Assembly (NCBI RefSeq): GCF_000821065.1
Contig: NZ_CDGG01000001.1
Location: forward strand, 3,410,001-3,474,000
Direction of reading: 5' to 3'
Origin: Oceanobacillus oncorhynchi
GTDB taxonomy: Bacteria; Bacillota; Bacilli; Bacillales; Amphibacillaceae
Length of the DNA stretch: 64,000 nucleotides
The translations under genes and the position numbers were made by a program. The notes beneath the pieces are model-generated. The model was not told the DNA's origin. It did no database searches and was given only the letters and a program-made list of their open reading frames with translations. Numbering within the stretch: position 1 is the first letter of the stretch; every line of letters starts with the position of its first letter. Of this stretch, positions 17,358 through 26,224 are shown piece by piece.

Positions 17358-18062
17358 ATGGAAGAAATTAATGTTTTCTTGGCTTTTGCAGCTGGGTTTC
17401 TTTCATTTATTTCGCCTTGTGTTCTTCCGCTGTATCCGGTGTTTCTTTCTTATATTACCGGGATGAGCATGGATGAAATAAATCAGGATAATAAACGGCT
17501 TGATCGAAAAGCAATATTACATACGGTCTGTTTTTTAATTGGTTTTTCAAGTATTTTTGTAATGATTGGATTTACGACGACATATGTATCCGAGTTTTTA
17601 ATGACCTATCAAGATACCATCAGACAGGTTGGCGCAATTTTAATTATCTTTTTTGGCTTGGTTATTGTGGGTGTATTGAATTTCGAGTTTCTTATGAAGG
17701 ATCGTAAAATTCATTTTAAAAATCGTCCAGCAGGGTTTTTTGGTTCTTTCCTTATTGGAATGGCGTTTTCTTTAGGCTGGACACCATGTACCGGACCAAT
17801 TTTAATGGTGGTATTCTCATTAGCTGCAACTAATCCTAATCTTGGACTTGTTATGATGATTAGCTATATTTTAGGTTTTTCCATTCCTTTCTTATTACTT
17901 GCTTTCTTTATTGGTAAATTGAAATGGTTTCGGAAACACAGTAAAAAAATGGTGAAAATTGGCGGCTGGGTAATGGTTTTAATGGGAATCGCATTATTCT
18001 TTGACTGGATGACGAAGGTTACTGCATTTTTAGCTAATCTATTTGGATTTACCGGATTTTAA
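17358..18062 (+). CDS. ccdA: Cytochrome c biogenesis thiol transporter CcdA
   Basis: Polytopic membrane protein passing reducing equivalents from cytoplasmic thioredoxin to extracytoplasmic thiol-disulfide proteins, needed for cytochrome c maturation and, in Bacillus, spore formation. 234 residues, six helices, with the paired redox cysteines in SPCVLPLYP (~20) and TPCTGPI (~147). AAGGGGGG lies upstream of the ATG. The usual response-regulator-like ccdB does not follow; a terminator does. Confidence 0.95.
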   Translation: MEEINVFLAFAAGFLSFISPCVLPLYPVFLSYITGMSMDEINQDNKRLDRKAILHTVCFLIGFSSIFVMIGFTTTYVSEFLMTYQDTIRQVGAILIIFFGLVIVGVLNFEFLMKDRKIHFKNRPAGFFGSFLIGMAFSLGWTPCTGPILMVVFSLAATNPNLGLVMMISYILGFSIPFLLLAFFIGKLKWFRKHSKKMVKIGGWVMVLMGIALFFDWMTKVTAFLANLFGFTGF

Positions 18063-18121
18063 AATGAAATAATATGATTTAAGATCAGGGTTAAGACATT
18101 ATTTTTATGGAACGATGAAAA

Positions 18122-18155
18122 GTATCGGCCTAAATCGTTTTTGCCGATATTTTTT
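18122..18155 (+). terminator. Terminator after ccdA
   Basis: GTATCGGC pairs with GCCGATAT (8 bp, one G-U) followed by TTTTT; it separates ccdA from ccdC. Confidence 0.75.
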
Positions 18156-18183
18156 CAGCGTATAAAGAAAAGAGTTGTTATGT

Positions 18184-18651
18184 ATGTATTTAGCAATTGC
18201 AACTACTGCTGTCTTTGCATTTATGGCGATTGTGATGATATTTGTACGTATGCGCGCTTCTAGAAAGCCGGCATCTGTAAAAAAGATTATATTACCGCCA
18301 TTTTTTATGAGTACGGGAGCACTGATGTTCTTGTTCCCCATGTTTCAGATAAGCTGGCTTCAAGTCGCAGAAGCACTGACTGTCGGAATAATATTTTCTA
18401 TCTTTTTAATTAAAACATCAAAATTAGAATTCTCGGACGGAGAAATATATGTTAAGCCGTCAAAAATATTTCCGGTTATTTTAATTGGATTATTAGTTAT
18501 CCGAATTATAATAAAACTGATTATTGGTACAAGCATCTCAGTTGGCGAAACTTCAGGAATGTTCTTTTTGCTGGCGTTTGGGATGATTGGTACCTGGAGA
18601 ATAGCAATGCTTTATCAATATGTACAATTAACAAAGAAGCAAAGTGCGTAA
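18184..18651 (+). CDS. ccdC: CcdC family membrane protein (YneJ)
   Basis: Polytopic protein with about five helices, related to B. subtilis CcdC of the ccdABC cluster, where its role is accessory. It begins MYLAIATTAVFAFMAIVM and has the loop RMRASRKPASVKKIILPPFF. An in-frame TTG at 18175 extends it by three residues; the ribosome site (AAAGAAAAGAG) is weak and fits the ATG at 18184. The last codons overlap the 5' arm of the terminator. Confidence 0.85.
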   Translation: MYLAIATTAVFAFMAIVMIFVRMRASRKPASVKKIILPPFFMSTGALMFLFPMFQISWLQVAEALTVGIIFSIFLIKTSKLEFSDGEIYVKPSKIFPVILIGLLVIRIIIKLIIGTSISVGETSGMFFLLAFGMIGTWRIAMLYQYVQLTKKQSA

Positions 18652-18675
18652 ATTTCTGCACTTTGCTTCTTTTTC
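18634..18675. terminator. Bidirectional terminator between ccdC and yneK
   Basis: AAGAAGCAAAGTGC pairs with GCACTTTGCTTCTT, a 14-bp perfect stem overlapping the ccdC stop, with T run downstream. Confidence 0.9.
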
Positions 18676-18681
18676 GCTAAA

Positions 18682-19155
18682 CTAAGATTTTTTCTGCTTG
18701 TATTTTTCTTCCCAATTTTCCTGATAATCCTCTTTGGATTGTTGGAAGAAAGGCTCGTAGGGTGCGATATCGATATTTTTTTCTTTTAGCTTTTTTCGCA
18801 GAAATTTATGGTCTCTTTTGGGGGTTGCTAAAATATACCCTTCAATCAATGTAGAGCGTGTAATGCTTTCCTCGTCCTTTTGAATAGAAAGCTCTCCAAT
18901 TTTACTGGCGATTCTTTGTCTGGCGACATCTCTGAATAGTTCGGGAACAGGAGAAACCAGCTCTTCCAGGAAATCTTTTTCTGCTTGAGACCATTTATGT
19001 AATGTTTTTTCGAAATAATATTCCTCCCAATCCATAATGGAACGCCCATCCTCTTTAGGGAGCCGCTTTAAAAACTTTCGAAACATAAAATACCCACCGA
19101 TTGCCATCAGACCAATTAATAAACATCCCCACAGGATAATAAACAGTGATATCAT
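18682..19155 (-). CDS. yneK: DUF2621 family membrane-anchored protein (YneK)
   Basis: One N-terminal helix (MISLFIILWGCLLIGLMAIGG) followed by a charged domain with PKEDGRSIMDWEEYYFEKT, typical of DUF2621/YneK proteins of spore formers; function unknown. The frame runs 22 codons further upstream, but the AAGGTGAGG site fits the ATG at 19155. Its place next to ccdC matches the B. subtilis order. Confidence 0.85.
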   Translation of the reverse strand: MISLFIILWGCLLIGLMAIGGYFMFRKFLKRLPKEDGRSIMDWEEYYFEKTLHKWSQAEKDFLEELVSPVPELFRDVARQRIASKIGELSIQKDEESITRSTLIEGYILATPKRDHKFLRKKLKEKNIDIAPYEPFFQQSKEDYQENWEEKYKQKKS

Positions 19156-19567
19156 CGTACACCTCACCTTAATTTTACATAAAAAAATTACGAATATTGC
19201 TAATTTATTATCAACTATCAATTTATTTTTTTAGAAAATTGTAGTAACATTAATTTAACCTTTGTTATTATTCCTCACTTGTACATTATAAAGTTATTAA
19301 GAAATATACACAAGTAATCATAATTGTTTCGTCATAATCATACATATTATTTATCGCAGTTAAACTGGCAGTAAACCACTCACTTCAAAAAACGAAAAAA
19401 TATGTAGAAAGGGTAATTAGGGACTAATTGCCGGTATAAACTCGATTGGTTCAATGAAAATCGTTTTTTATGAGTGAGTAATCTAGCGTTTTATTCCCTT
19501 GGGAACGCAGCAAAATCCCAATGGAATGAAATTATACTTTTTAATAACTTCTGAAAGGAGCATGGGT
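19156..19567. other. Intergenic region between yneK and the histidine kinase
   Basis: 412 bp, AT-rich, no gene. B. subtilis has cotM, sspP and sspO in this neighbourhood; I find no trace of them. A spaced ACTTGT/ACAAGT inverted repeat lies at about 19277-19315. A TTG-start extension of the kinase frame from 19499 lacks a ribosome site. Confidence 0.45.
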
Positions 19568-20674
19568 ATGGATAAAAACCACAAAAATAAGAACCCCAAT
19601 GACTTGCAAAGTTCTGAAAGTCGTCATAATTTACACCCCGATGCAACGCTTTCAGCGGCCATTATTTCTTGGCTGAGTAAAAAAACAGAAGGAATAGTGA
19701 TCGTGATTAATACAGATAGTGAAATAGAATATATAAGTGATTCCGTATATGAGATTCTTGGCTATGAGCCAAAAGAAGCAGTCGGGAAAAAGCTGGGCGA
19801 TATCCCGGTTAAAATAGATTCAAAAATCATTTCACAAGCACTTGTTGGCAACGAAATAAAGCATAAAAAGCTTTTAATAGATATTCCGACCAAAGAAGGG
19901 GAGAATTTATCTTTCTCATGTGAGTTAAATGATGTTTTTCAGGATATTGATGTCGAAAAAAAGTTTTTACTTTATTTAGAAAGAAAAACAAAAGATATGA
20001 GGCTGGATGATATCATGATACGTTCAGAGAAGATGAATGTAGCTGGACAGCTTGCAGCAAGTTTAGTTCATGAAATACGCAACCCGCTGACATCATTAAA
20101 AGGATTCCTGCAATTGCTTCAGGCTGGTGCACAGCATAAAGAAGAATACTTTCATGTGATGATTGAAGAAGTGGAGAAAATTGAGTCAATCACATCGGAA
20201 TTGTTATTTATTTCAAAGCCCTTAACAGATAACCGTTCTAAAGAAAGTGTTACAAAAATGATGCAGGACGTGGAATTATTATTACAGTCCCAGGCAAATC
20301 AAAAGGATATTCAAATTAAGCTGCAAAGCAGTACAAATGCATCCGTTCTTTGTGATCGTTCCCAGATTAAACAAGTTTTAATTAACCTGATTAAAAATGC
20401 AATTGAAGCTATGGAGCAGCCTGGAAAAATAATTGTAGAAGCAAAAGAAGCAGATCAAAAAATAATTATATCTGTTATTGACGAAGGCTGCGGATTATCT
20501 GAGGATATTTTACATCGGCTTGGAGAGCCATTTTTTACGACAAAGACATCGGGTACAGGGCTAGGGTTGCTGATTACCAAGAAAATCCTCCATAATCATG
20601 ATGCAGATTTTCATATGTATAATAATGAACATAAAGGAAGCACATTTGAAATTATTTTTTCAAAAGCTGATTAA
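19568..20674 (+). CDS. Soluble PAS-domain sensor histidine kinase (sporulation kinase-like)
   Basis: 369 residues without membrane helices. A PAS domain (about 35-135: IVIVINTDSEIEYISDSVYEILGYE) precedes a HisKA domain with phosphoacceptor His in LVHEIRNPLTSLKGF and an HATPase domain with N box NLIKNAIEAM, G1 DEGCGLS, F box EPFFTTK and G2 GTGLGL. Soluble PAS kinases of this build include B. subtilis KinA/KinE, which feed the Spo0 phosphorelay; that role is inferred. ATG at 19562 is too close to AAAGGAG, so 19568 (7-nt spacing) is preferred. No response regulator is adjacent, as in phosphorelay kinases. Confidence 0.9.
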   Translation: MDKNHKNKNPNDLQSSESRHNLHPDATLSAAIISWLSKKTEGIVIVINTDSEIEYISDSVYEILGYEPKEAVGKKLGDIPVKIDSKIISQALVGNEIKHKKLLIDIPTKEGENLSFSCELNDVFQDIDVEKKFLLYLERKTKDMRLDDIMIRSEKMNVAGQLAASLVHEIRNPLTSLKGFLQLLQAGAQHKEEYFHVMIEEVEKIESITSELLFISKPLTDNRSKESVTKMMQDVELLLQSQANQKDIQIKLQSSTNASVLCDRSQIKQVLINLIKNAIEAMEQPGKIIVEAKEADQKIIISVIDEGCGLSEDILHRLGEPFFTTKTSGTGLGLLITKKILHNHDADFHMYNNEHKGSTFEIIFSKAD

Positions 20675-20768
20675 TGCGTTTTATCAGAAAGAATAATTGT
20701 AATTTCGCAGAATTTCTATCTTTTTTGCAGGCAGCTATTATTTTCACTATTAATAATTCAGTAATTAT

Positions 20769-20783
20769 ATAAGTAATATTTAT
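20769..20783 (+). promoter_or_regulatory. Candidate CcpC operator upstream of aconitase
   Basis: ATAAGTAATATTTAT fits the ATAA-N7-TTAT box reported for the citrate-responsive LysR regulator CcpC, which controls citB in B. subtilis. It sits about 60 nt upstream of the candidate -35. The region is AT-rich, so chance matches are possible. Confidence 0.4.
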
Positions 20784-20827
20784 CTCTTGGCATAACTTTT
20801 TACTATCTACTATTTAACAATAATTAT

Positions 20828-20856
20828 TTGTTTTATTTGCTAGATTCCTATATTAT
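20828..20856 (+). promoter_or_regulatory. Candidate SigA promoter of aconitase
   Basis: TTGTTT (20828-20833), 17 nt, TATTAT (20851-20856), about 105 nt before the start codon. Confidence 0.5.
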
Positions 20857-20960
20857 ATATATTGAAGGCTCTATTTAGTTGAATAGCAGTATGGATTAAA
20901 AAAAGTAATACCTTCTCATTTATTTGCGAGAAGGAGAGGAAATGAAAGGGGTAACACAAT

Positions 20961-23672
20961 ATGTCGAACACAAATGCGTACAATGCAAAAAAGCAGTTCG
21001 AATTAAACGGTAAGACGTACAATTATTATCGTTTAAAGACGCTGGAAGAAGCGGGGCTAGGTAAAGTAGATCGTTTGCCTTTTTCTGTCCGTGTTCTTTT
21101 AGAATCATTATTAAGGCAACAAGACGGCCATCAAATCAAAAATGAACATGTTGAATCATTAGCACATTGGGGAACGGATAAAGCAACTGGAGCAGATGTT
21201 CCATTCAAGCCTTCCCGTGTTATTCTTCAAGATTTTACAGGGGTACCTGCAGTCGTTGACCTTGCGTCCCTCCGTAAAGCAACGGTTGATCTTGGAGGAG
21301 AGCCGGATAAAATCAATCCGGAAGTTCCAGTAGATCTGGTTATTGACCACTCTGTACAGGTTGACCAATATGGTACTCCAGATGCGCTGCGTGCAAATAT
21401 GGAATTGGAATTCGAACGTAATGCAGAGCGTTATCAGTTCTTGAACTGGGCACAAAAAGCGTTTAATAACTACCGTGCAGTTCCACCGGCAACTGGTATC
21501 GTTCACCAGGTTAACCTGGAGTATCTGGCTGACGTTGTACATGCGCGAGAAAATGAAGATGGAACTTATGAAACGTTCCCTGATACACTTGTAGGTACTG
21601 ATTCTCATACAACAATGATTAACGGTCTGGGTATCCTTGGCTGGGGTGTTGGCGGAATCGAAGCAGAAGCAGGCATGTTAGGACAGCCTTCTTATTTCCC
21701 TGCACCGGAAGTCATCGGGGTCAAATTTACTGGTTCCTTCCCGAACGGAACAACAGCGACAGACCTGGCGTTAAAGGTAACGCAGGTGCTGCGTGAACAA
21801 AGTGTAGTTGGCAAATTTGTAGAGTACTTTGGTCCAGGACTAAAGGATATGCCATTGGCTGACCGTGCTACAATTTCAAATATGGCTCCAGAATATGGTG
21901 CTACTTGCGGATTCTTCCCGGTTGATCAGGAAACACTTGATTACATGAAGCTGACTGGACGCAGTGATGAATTAATCAGCGTTGTTGAAAAATACTGTAA
22001 AGAAAATGATTTATGGTATGACGCAGATGGTACTGATCCGGAATATACAAAAGTAATTGAAATCAATTTGTCCGAATTAGAGCCGAACCTTTCCGGACCA
22101 AAACGTCCGCAAGATTTAATCGCGCTTTCTGACATGAAGAAAGAATTTAATAAAGCAATTACTGCAAAAGAAGGTAACCAAGGATTCGGATTAGATAAAT
22201 CTGAATTTGATAAAGAAGTTGAAATCAACCATCCAAATGGAAAAACTTCTGTTATGAAGACAGGAAGCCTTGCTATTGCAGCAATTACATCTTGTACAAA
22301 CACATCTAACCCATATGTTATGTTAGGTGCAGGTCTGGTTGCTAAAAAAGCTGTCGAAAAAGGCCTGGAAGTTCCTGAATACGTAAAAACTTCCTTAGCA
22401 CCAGGATCAAAAGTGGTAACTCGCTACTTAGAGGACGCCGGTTTACAAACATATTTAGATAAACTGGGCTTTAACCTTGTAGGTTATGGATGTACAACAT
22501 GTATCGGTAATTCCGGTCCTTTACGTGAAGAGATTGAAGAAGCGATTGCAGCAAATGATTTAATTGCATCTTCCGTATTATCTGGTAACCGTAACTTTGA
22601 AGGTCGTATCCATCCGCTGGTAAAAGCAAACTACCTTGCATCTCCACCGCTTGTTGTAGCATATGCGCTTGCTGGAACAACAGATATCGACCTTGTAAAA
22701 GAAGCGATTGGTAAAGATAAAGATGGTAACGATGTTTACATGAATGATATCTGGCCATCACTTACTGAAATTAAAGAAGAAGTGGAAAAAGTAGTTACAC
22801 CTGAAATTTTCCGCAAAGAGTATGAAAATGTATTCCAATCTAACGAAAAGTGGAATGAAATCGACACGACAGATGAGCCTTTATTTGAATGGGATGAGGA
22901 TTCTACTTACATCCAAAACCCTCCATTCTTTGAAGGATTGACTCCGGAAGCTGGAACAGTTGAACCGCTAAGCGGATTACGTGCTATCGGATTGTTTGGC
23001 GATTCTGTAACAACAGACCATATTTCACCAGCAGGTGCTATCGCAAAAGATATGCCGGCAGGTAAATTCTTGCAAGAGAAAGGAGTTTCACCAAGAAACT
23101 TTAACTCTTACGGTTCTCGCCGCGGTAACCATGAAATCATGATGCGCGGTACATTTGCTAACATTCGTATCCGTAACCTGCTGGCTCCTGGTACAGAGGG
23201 CGGTTATACAACTTACTGGCCAACTGGCGAAGTCATGGCAATCTATGATGCTGCAATGAAATATCAGCAGGATGGAACAGGTCTTGTCGTTATCGGCGGA
23301 AAAGATTACGGAATGGGATCATCCCGTGACTGGGCTGCCAAAGGTACCAACCTTTTAGGAATTAAAACAGTAATTGCTGAAAGCTTCGAGCGTATTCACC
23401 GTTCTAACCTTGTTATGATGGGCGTATTGCCGCTTCAATTTGAAAAAGGTGACAGCGCGGAAAGCTTAGGATTAACTGGTAAAGAAACATTTGCTGTAGA
23501 AGTAGATGAGTCTGTTAAACCAGGCGATTTAGTGAATGTAACTGCAACAGATGAAGACGGAAAAGTAACTTCATTTAAAGCAGTTGCCCGTTTCGACAGT
23601 GATGTAGAAATTGATTACTATCGTCATGGCGGTATCCTTCGTATGGTATTGCGTGAAAAAGTAAAAGCATAA
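20961..23672 (+). CDS. acnA: Aconitate hydratase AcnA (CitB)
   Basis: TCA-cycle [4Fe-4S] enzyme isomerising citrate to isocitrate; in Bacilli the apo form is an IRE-type RNA-binding regulator. 903 residues as for bacterial AcnA/IRP1. Cluster cysteines are visible in [10 protein letters not shown] (~437) and [12 protein letters not shown] (~503-506), and the active-site regions [27 protein letters not shown] and [15 protein letters not shown] are intact. AGGGG lies 9-13 nt upstream. Monocistronic with its own terminator. Confidence 0.97.
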   Translation: MSNTNAYNAKKQFELNGKTYNYYRLKTLEEAGLGKVDRLPFSVRVLLESLLRQQDGHQIKNEHVESLAHWGTDKATGADVPFKPSRVILQDFTGVPAVVDLASLRKATVDLGGEPDKINPEVPVDLVIDHSVQVDQYGTPDALRANMELEFERNAERYQFLNWAQKAFNNYRAVPPATGIVHQVNLEYLADVVHARENEDGTYETFPDTLVGTDSHTTMINGLGILGWGVGGIEAEAGMLGQPSYFPAPEVIGVKFTGSFPNGTTATDLALKVTQVLREQSVVGKFVEYFGPGLKDMPLADRATISNMAPEYGATCGFFPVDQETLDYMKLTGRSDELISVVEKYCKENDLWYDADGTDPEYTKVIEINLSELEPNLSGPKRPQDLIALSDMKKEFNKAITAKEGNQGFGLDKSEFDKEVEINHPNGKTSVMKTGSLAIAAITSCTNTSNPYVMLGAGLVAKKAVEKGLEVPEYVKTSLAPGSKVVTRYLEDAGLQTYLDKLGFNLVGYGCTTCIGNSGPLREEIEEAIAANDLIASSVLSGNRNFEGRIHPLVKANYLASPPLVVAYALAGTTDIDLVKEAIGKDKDGNDVYMNDIWPSLTEIKEEVEKVVTPEIFRKEYENVFQSNEKWNEIDTTDEPLFEWDEDSTYIQNPPFFEGLTPEAGTVEPLSGLRAIGLFGDSVTTDHISPAGAIAKDMPAGKFLQEKGVSPRNFNSYGSRRGNHEIMMRGTFANIRIRNLLAPGTEGGYTTYWPTGEVMAIYDAAMKYQQDGTGLVVIGGKDYGMGSSRDWAAKGTNLLGIKTVIAESFERIHRSNLVMMGVLPLQFEKGDSAESLGLTGKETFAVEVDESVKPGDLVNVTATDEDGKVTSFKAVARFDSDVEIDYYRHGGILRMVLREKVKA

Positions 23673-23692
23673 GCAGTCAGCTGCTTTGTAAG

Positions 23693-23735
23693 AGAAAAAG
23701 GGTCTTTGCTTTTTATAGAGCAAGGCTCTTTTTCT
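23693..23735 (+). terminator. Terminator after acnA
   Basis: AGAAAAAGGGTCTTTGCT pairs with AGCAAGGCTCTTTTTCT (long stem with G-U pairs and a bulge). Confidence 0.85.
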
Positions 23736-23828
23736 ATGCATTCCTATTGAGGTCTGTATTCTTTACAAAAGTGAAGTTTCTCTTTACGATAGAAGTAGGA
23801 AAACAATGTGGATGGTGGGAGATACAAA

Positions 23829-24428
23829 TTGTATAAACGGATATTTTCGCTTGTTTTATTATTAGTGCTCGTTGGAATTGTTATCGCGAATGTGCTTCAG
23901 AACAGAGCTGCGGACAATGCTGCTGAAGAAGAGGAAGCAGTGCTTGTAGACGATGGATCTTCCAGTCAGGGAGCTGCGATTGCACCTGCGGAAAGTGCCG
24001 GAGTAGAGCCTGGTGAGCCAGCTCCAGATTTTGAACTGGAGACATTAGAAGGAGAGACTTTCAAACTTTCTGATTTGCAAGGAAAGAAAGTGATTTTAAA
24101 CTTCTGGTATTCCTGGTGCCCGCCTTGTATTGAAGAAATGCCTGAGATACAGGAATTTTATGAGGATTATCAGGATGAAGTTGAAGTTGTTGCTGTCAAT
24201 ATGACGAAGCATGAGAATCAGCTTTCGGATGTTGGCGATTTTATCGATGAGCATGAGCATACCTTTACGGTTCCTTTAGATAGAGAGGATACGTTATCGG
24301 AGCCGTATGTTGTCTATGCCGCACCGACGACATATTTTATAGGCACGGACGGAAACATACAACAGCCTAGAAGAATCGGACCGATGGACTATGAATTTAT
24401 GGAAGAAATGGTTCAAGGAATGGATTGA
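23829..24428 (+). CDS. Membrane-anchored TlpA/ResA-like thiol-disulfide oxidoreductase (YneN-like)
   Basis: One N-terminal membrane anchor, an acidic Ser/Ala linker, then an extracytoplasmic thioredoxin domain (APDFELETLEG onward) with active site WYSWCPPC, a CPPC rather than the ResA CEPC. The cis-Pro region is YAAPTTYFI. A natural reductant source is CcdA, encoded 6 kb upstream. A TTG at 23829 has GGTGGGAG 7 nt before it; an in-frame GTG at 23808 is an alternative with a weaker site. Close to the thioesterase gene. Confidence 0.88.
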   Translation: MYKRIFSLVLLLVLVGIVIANVLQNRAADNAAEEEEAVLVDDGSSSQGAAIAPAESAGVEPGEPAPDFELETLEGETFKLSDLQGKKVILNFWYSWCPPCIEEMPEIQEFYEDYQDEVEVVAVNMTKHENQLSDVGDFIDEHEHTFTVPLDREDTLSEPYVVYAAPTTYFIGTDGNIQQPRRIGPMDYEFMEEMVQGMD

Positions 24429-24456
24429 TTGAGAGAGAAGCAAGGAGGAAGAAAGT

Positions 24457-24879
24457 TTGTTAGTTACAGAAACACCAATAGAAGTAAGATACCAAGAAAC
24501 CGATCAGATGGGTGTCGTCTACCATGCAAACTATCTTGTTTGGTTTGAAATCGGGCGTACAAAGTTTGTAGAAGCCTTGGGGCTTAATTACCATCAAGGA
24601 ATGGAACAGCAAAATGTGGTTTCTCCAGTGATTGATGCTCAGATTTCATATAAAAACGCAATTCGTTATAGTGAAAAACCTGTTGTAAGAACGTGGCTTG
24701 ATGCTTATGACGGCTTGCGTACGGTTTACCGTTATGAAATTTTGAATGGATCTGGAGATTTAGCTGTCACTGGTACGACGACCCATACGATTGTTGATAA
24801 AGATACGTTTCGGCCGCTGTCTATTCGAAGAAAATTTCCTGATTGGCATGCAGCATATCAAAACCAGCTTGGCAGTTAA
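24457..24879 (+). CDS. 4HBT-family acyl-CoA thioesterase (YneP)
   Basis: 140-residue hotdog-fold thioesterase. RYQETDQMGVVYHANYLVWFE holds the catalytic Asp in the D-x-M-G-V-V-Y-H-x-x-Y-x-x-x-F pattern of the YbgC/4HBT group. TTG start preceded by AAGGAGG. The neighbour order yneN-yneP-yneQ matches B. subtilis, but the intervening sspN and tlp are absent. Confidence 0.9.
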   Translation: MLVTETPIEVRYQETDQMGVVYHANYLVWFEIGRTKFVEALGLNYHQGMEQQNVVSPVIDAQISYKNAIRYSEKPVVRTWLDAYDGLRTVYRYEILNGSGDLAVTGTTTHTIVDKDTFRPLSIRRKFPDWHAAYQNQLGS

Positions 24880-24972
24880 GAAAGTATAAACTTTCTTACT
24901 GCATAAGTGTAACTAAGGTTGTCACCTAAAGGCTTGGTGACTACCAAGTTTTCTAAAGAAAGAGGAATAGGA

Positions 24973-25269
24973 ATGGCTTTTGGATTAAAAAGAGAAGAGT
25001 TAAACGAGTGGAAGCGGAATGTCCGTGCCGGAAAGATTGATTTTATTACTCATTATTGGCTGGATGACCGTTTTCCAGGCTGTAATACAGTAACCAAAGT
25101 GGGTTGCAGTGATTTGGAAAAGTTGAAAGAATGGGGTAGAAAATATCAATTGGATGAATCCTGGATTGATTTAAAGCCCAAATATCCCCATTTTGATTTA
25201 TTCGGGGAATACCAGTGGAAAATTTTAAAATCAGAAAACCGGCTGGAACAATTAGAGCGGTTTAAATAA
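24973..25269 (+). CDS. yneQ: YneQ-like conserved protein
   Basis: 98-residue soluble protein beginning MAFGLKREELNEWKRNV with HYWLDDRFPGCNTVTKVGCSDL and YPHFDLFGE, recognisable as YneQ of Bacilli; function unknown. An 18-codon upstream extension (from 24919) lacks a ribosome site, whereas AGAGGAATAGGA precedes the ATG at 24973. Its stop is 4 bp before the target duplication of MITE copy B. Confidence 0.85.
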   Translation: MAFGLKREELNEWKRNVRAGKIDFITHYWLDDRFPGCNTVTKVGCSDLEKLKEWGRKYQLDESWIDLKPKYPHFDLFGEYQWKILKSENRLEQLERFK

Positions 25270-25272
25270 TTA

Positions 25273-25606
25273 TTCAACTTTCGCACATTAAATAATAACT
25301 TCATTTCCATAGAAACAGAAGTTGATTGTTCCTTCGCTAACACTCTTGATAAAGAATAGAAGGTGAAGTGTATATCACCGCTGCGGCGGACCGTTTTGCT
25401 TTCCGACGTCCTGGGCCGGCGATTACTCGTCCCATCGAAAACATTTGTACGTCGGAAAGCGGAGTGGTTGGCCGGAGCGGAGCTATGCACCATCACCAAT
25501 TCCAAAAAAGCCGGATATTTAACCAAAATGCAAGTATGGTAATGGAGAACATGCTTACCCTGGAATAGCAAGATATATTTGCTTATTCTTAGGTGCGAAA
25601 GTTGAG
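25273..25606. mobile_element. MITE-like non-autonomous element, copy B (334 bp, intact)
   Basis: Terminal inverted repeats TTCAACTTTCGCAC and GTGCGAAAGTTGAG (13 of 14 complementary), flanked by a perfect 7-bp target duplication ATAATTA (25266-25272 and 25607-25613). The centre is a 12-bp perfect palindrome GCTTTCCGACGT (25398-25409) / ACGTCGGAAAGC (25449-25460). No transposase is encoded. The ORFs inside it are palindrome artefacts. Confidence 0.9.
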
Positions 25607-25614
25607 ATAATTAA

Positions 25615-25652
25615 AAAACGCAGGCGGACATATGTCTTCGCCTGCGTTTTTA
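25615..25652. terminator. Bidirectional terminator between yneQ/MITE and yneR
   Basis: AAAACGCAGGCG (25615-25626) pairs with CGCCTGCGTTTT (25639-25650), a perfect 12-bp stem flanked by A and T runs. Confidence 0.9.
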
Positions 25653-25669
25653 GCATATCATTTTTACAA

Positions 25670-25966
25670 TCAGTTGTTCTCAGGATATTCAATTTTTGGT
25701 TCTTTTTGTGTCTCGTCATAAGAAACAGATAAGTCTGCACCTTCAAAATACCAATCATCTGATTCTTCGATAAAGAAATGAATGCCTTCTACCAATGTAG
25801 AAGCAGATTCATTTTCGGGTGCTTCTGCTTTAATACCGAGGGAAAAACCGGCAATTCTGCCGCCGACTCCGCCATATCTTGGGAAGAATCGTATATTCTT
25901 TTCGTTTTGTAAATCTAATTCTTCTTTATACCATTTTGCTGCTTGTTCTGATACGGTGATTTCCAT
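25670..25966 (-). CDS. yneR: Internal translation start giving free HesB-like YneR
   Basis: Within the YidD-YneR frame an ATG at 25966 is preceded by AAAGGGAGAGATATA, a good ribosome site with 6-nt spacing, so a 98-residue free YneR is probably also made. It lacks the three-cysteine pattern of A-type Fe-S carriers, as usual for the YneR branch (HesB-like fold only). Confidence 0.7.
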   Translation of the reverse strand: MEITVSEQAAKWYKEELDLQNEKNIRFFPRYGGVGGRIAGFSLGIKAEAPENESASTLVEGIHFFIEESDDWYFEGADLSVSYDETQKEPKIEYPENN

Positions 25967-26218
25967 TATATCTCTCCCTTTTCCTGCTGTTTTGTCTTCT
26001 TCCTTTTTTTCCGGAACGTAATCTACGCCGCCTGGGTGAAATGGATGACATTTACTTATTCGCTTTATAGTTAATATTCCACCTTTAAAAAATCCAAAAC
26101 GCTGAAATGCTTCTAATGCATAAGCTGAACAGGTTGGATAGAAACGGCAGGTTGCTGGTGTAAAAGGACTGATGGCAAGCTGGTAAAAGCGAATCAATCC
26201 AATAAAAATATATTTCAT
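25670..26218 (-). CDS. In-frame fusion of YidD (membrane insertion factor) and HesB-like YneR
   Basis: One uninterrupted 182-codon frame joins two proteins that are normally separate. Residues 1-~70 are YidD: amphipathic N-terminus, [17 protein letters not shown] and [14 protein letters not shown], with its conserved cysteines. Residues 85-182 are a complete HesB/YneR domain ([31 protein letters not shown]). A 14-residue charged linker replaces the YidD stop codon. YidD assists membrane-protein insertion at the membrane face; YneR function is unknown. The start lies 6 bp after the folE2 stop, suggesting co-transcription. Confidence 0.85.
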   Translation of the reverse strand: MKYIFIGLIRFYQLAISPFTPATCRFYPTCSAYALEAFQRFGFFKGGILTIKRISKCHPFHPGGVDYVPEKKEEDKTAGKGRDIMEITVSEQAAKWYKEELDLQNEKNIRFFPRYGGVGGRIAGFSLGIKAEAPENESASTLVEGIHFFIEESDDWYFEGADLSVSYDETQKEPKIEYPENN

Positions 26219-26224
26219 TTGTCG

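Noticed and set aside
25146-25571. 141-codon minus frame across yneQ and MITE copy B
   Set aside because: It is antisense to yneQ and continues through the palindromic element; a similar frame in copy C (16771-16983) reflects shared repeat sequence, not a gene.
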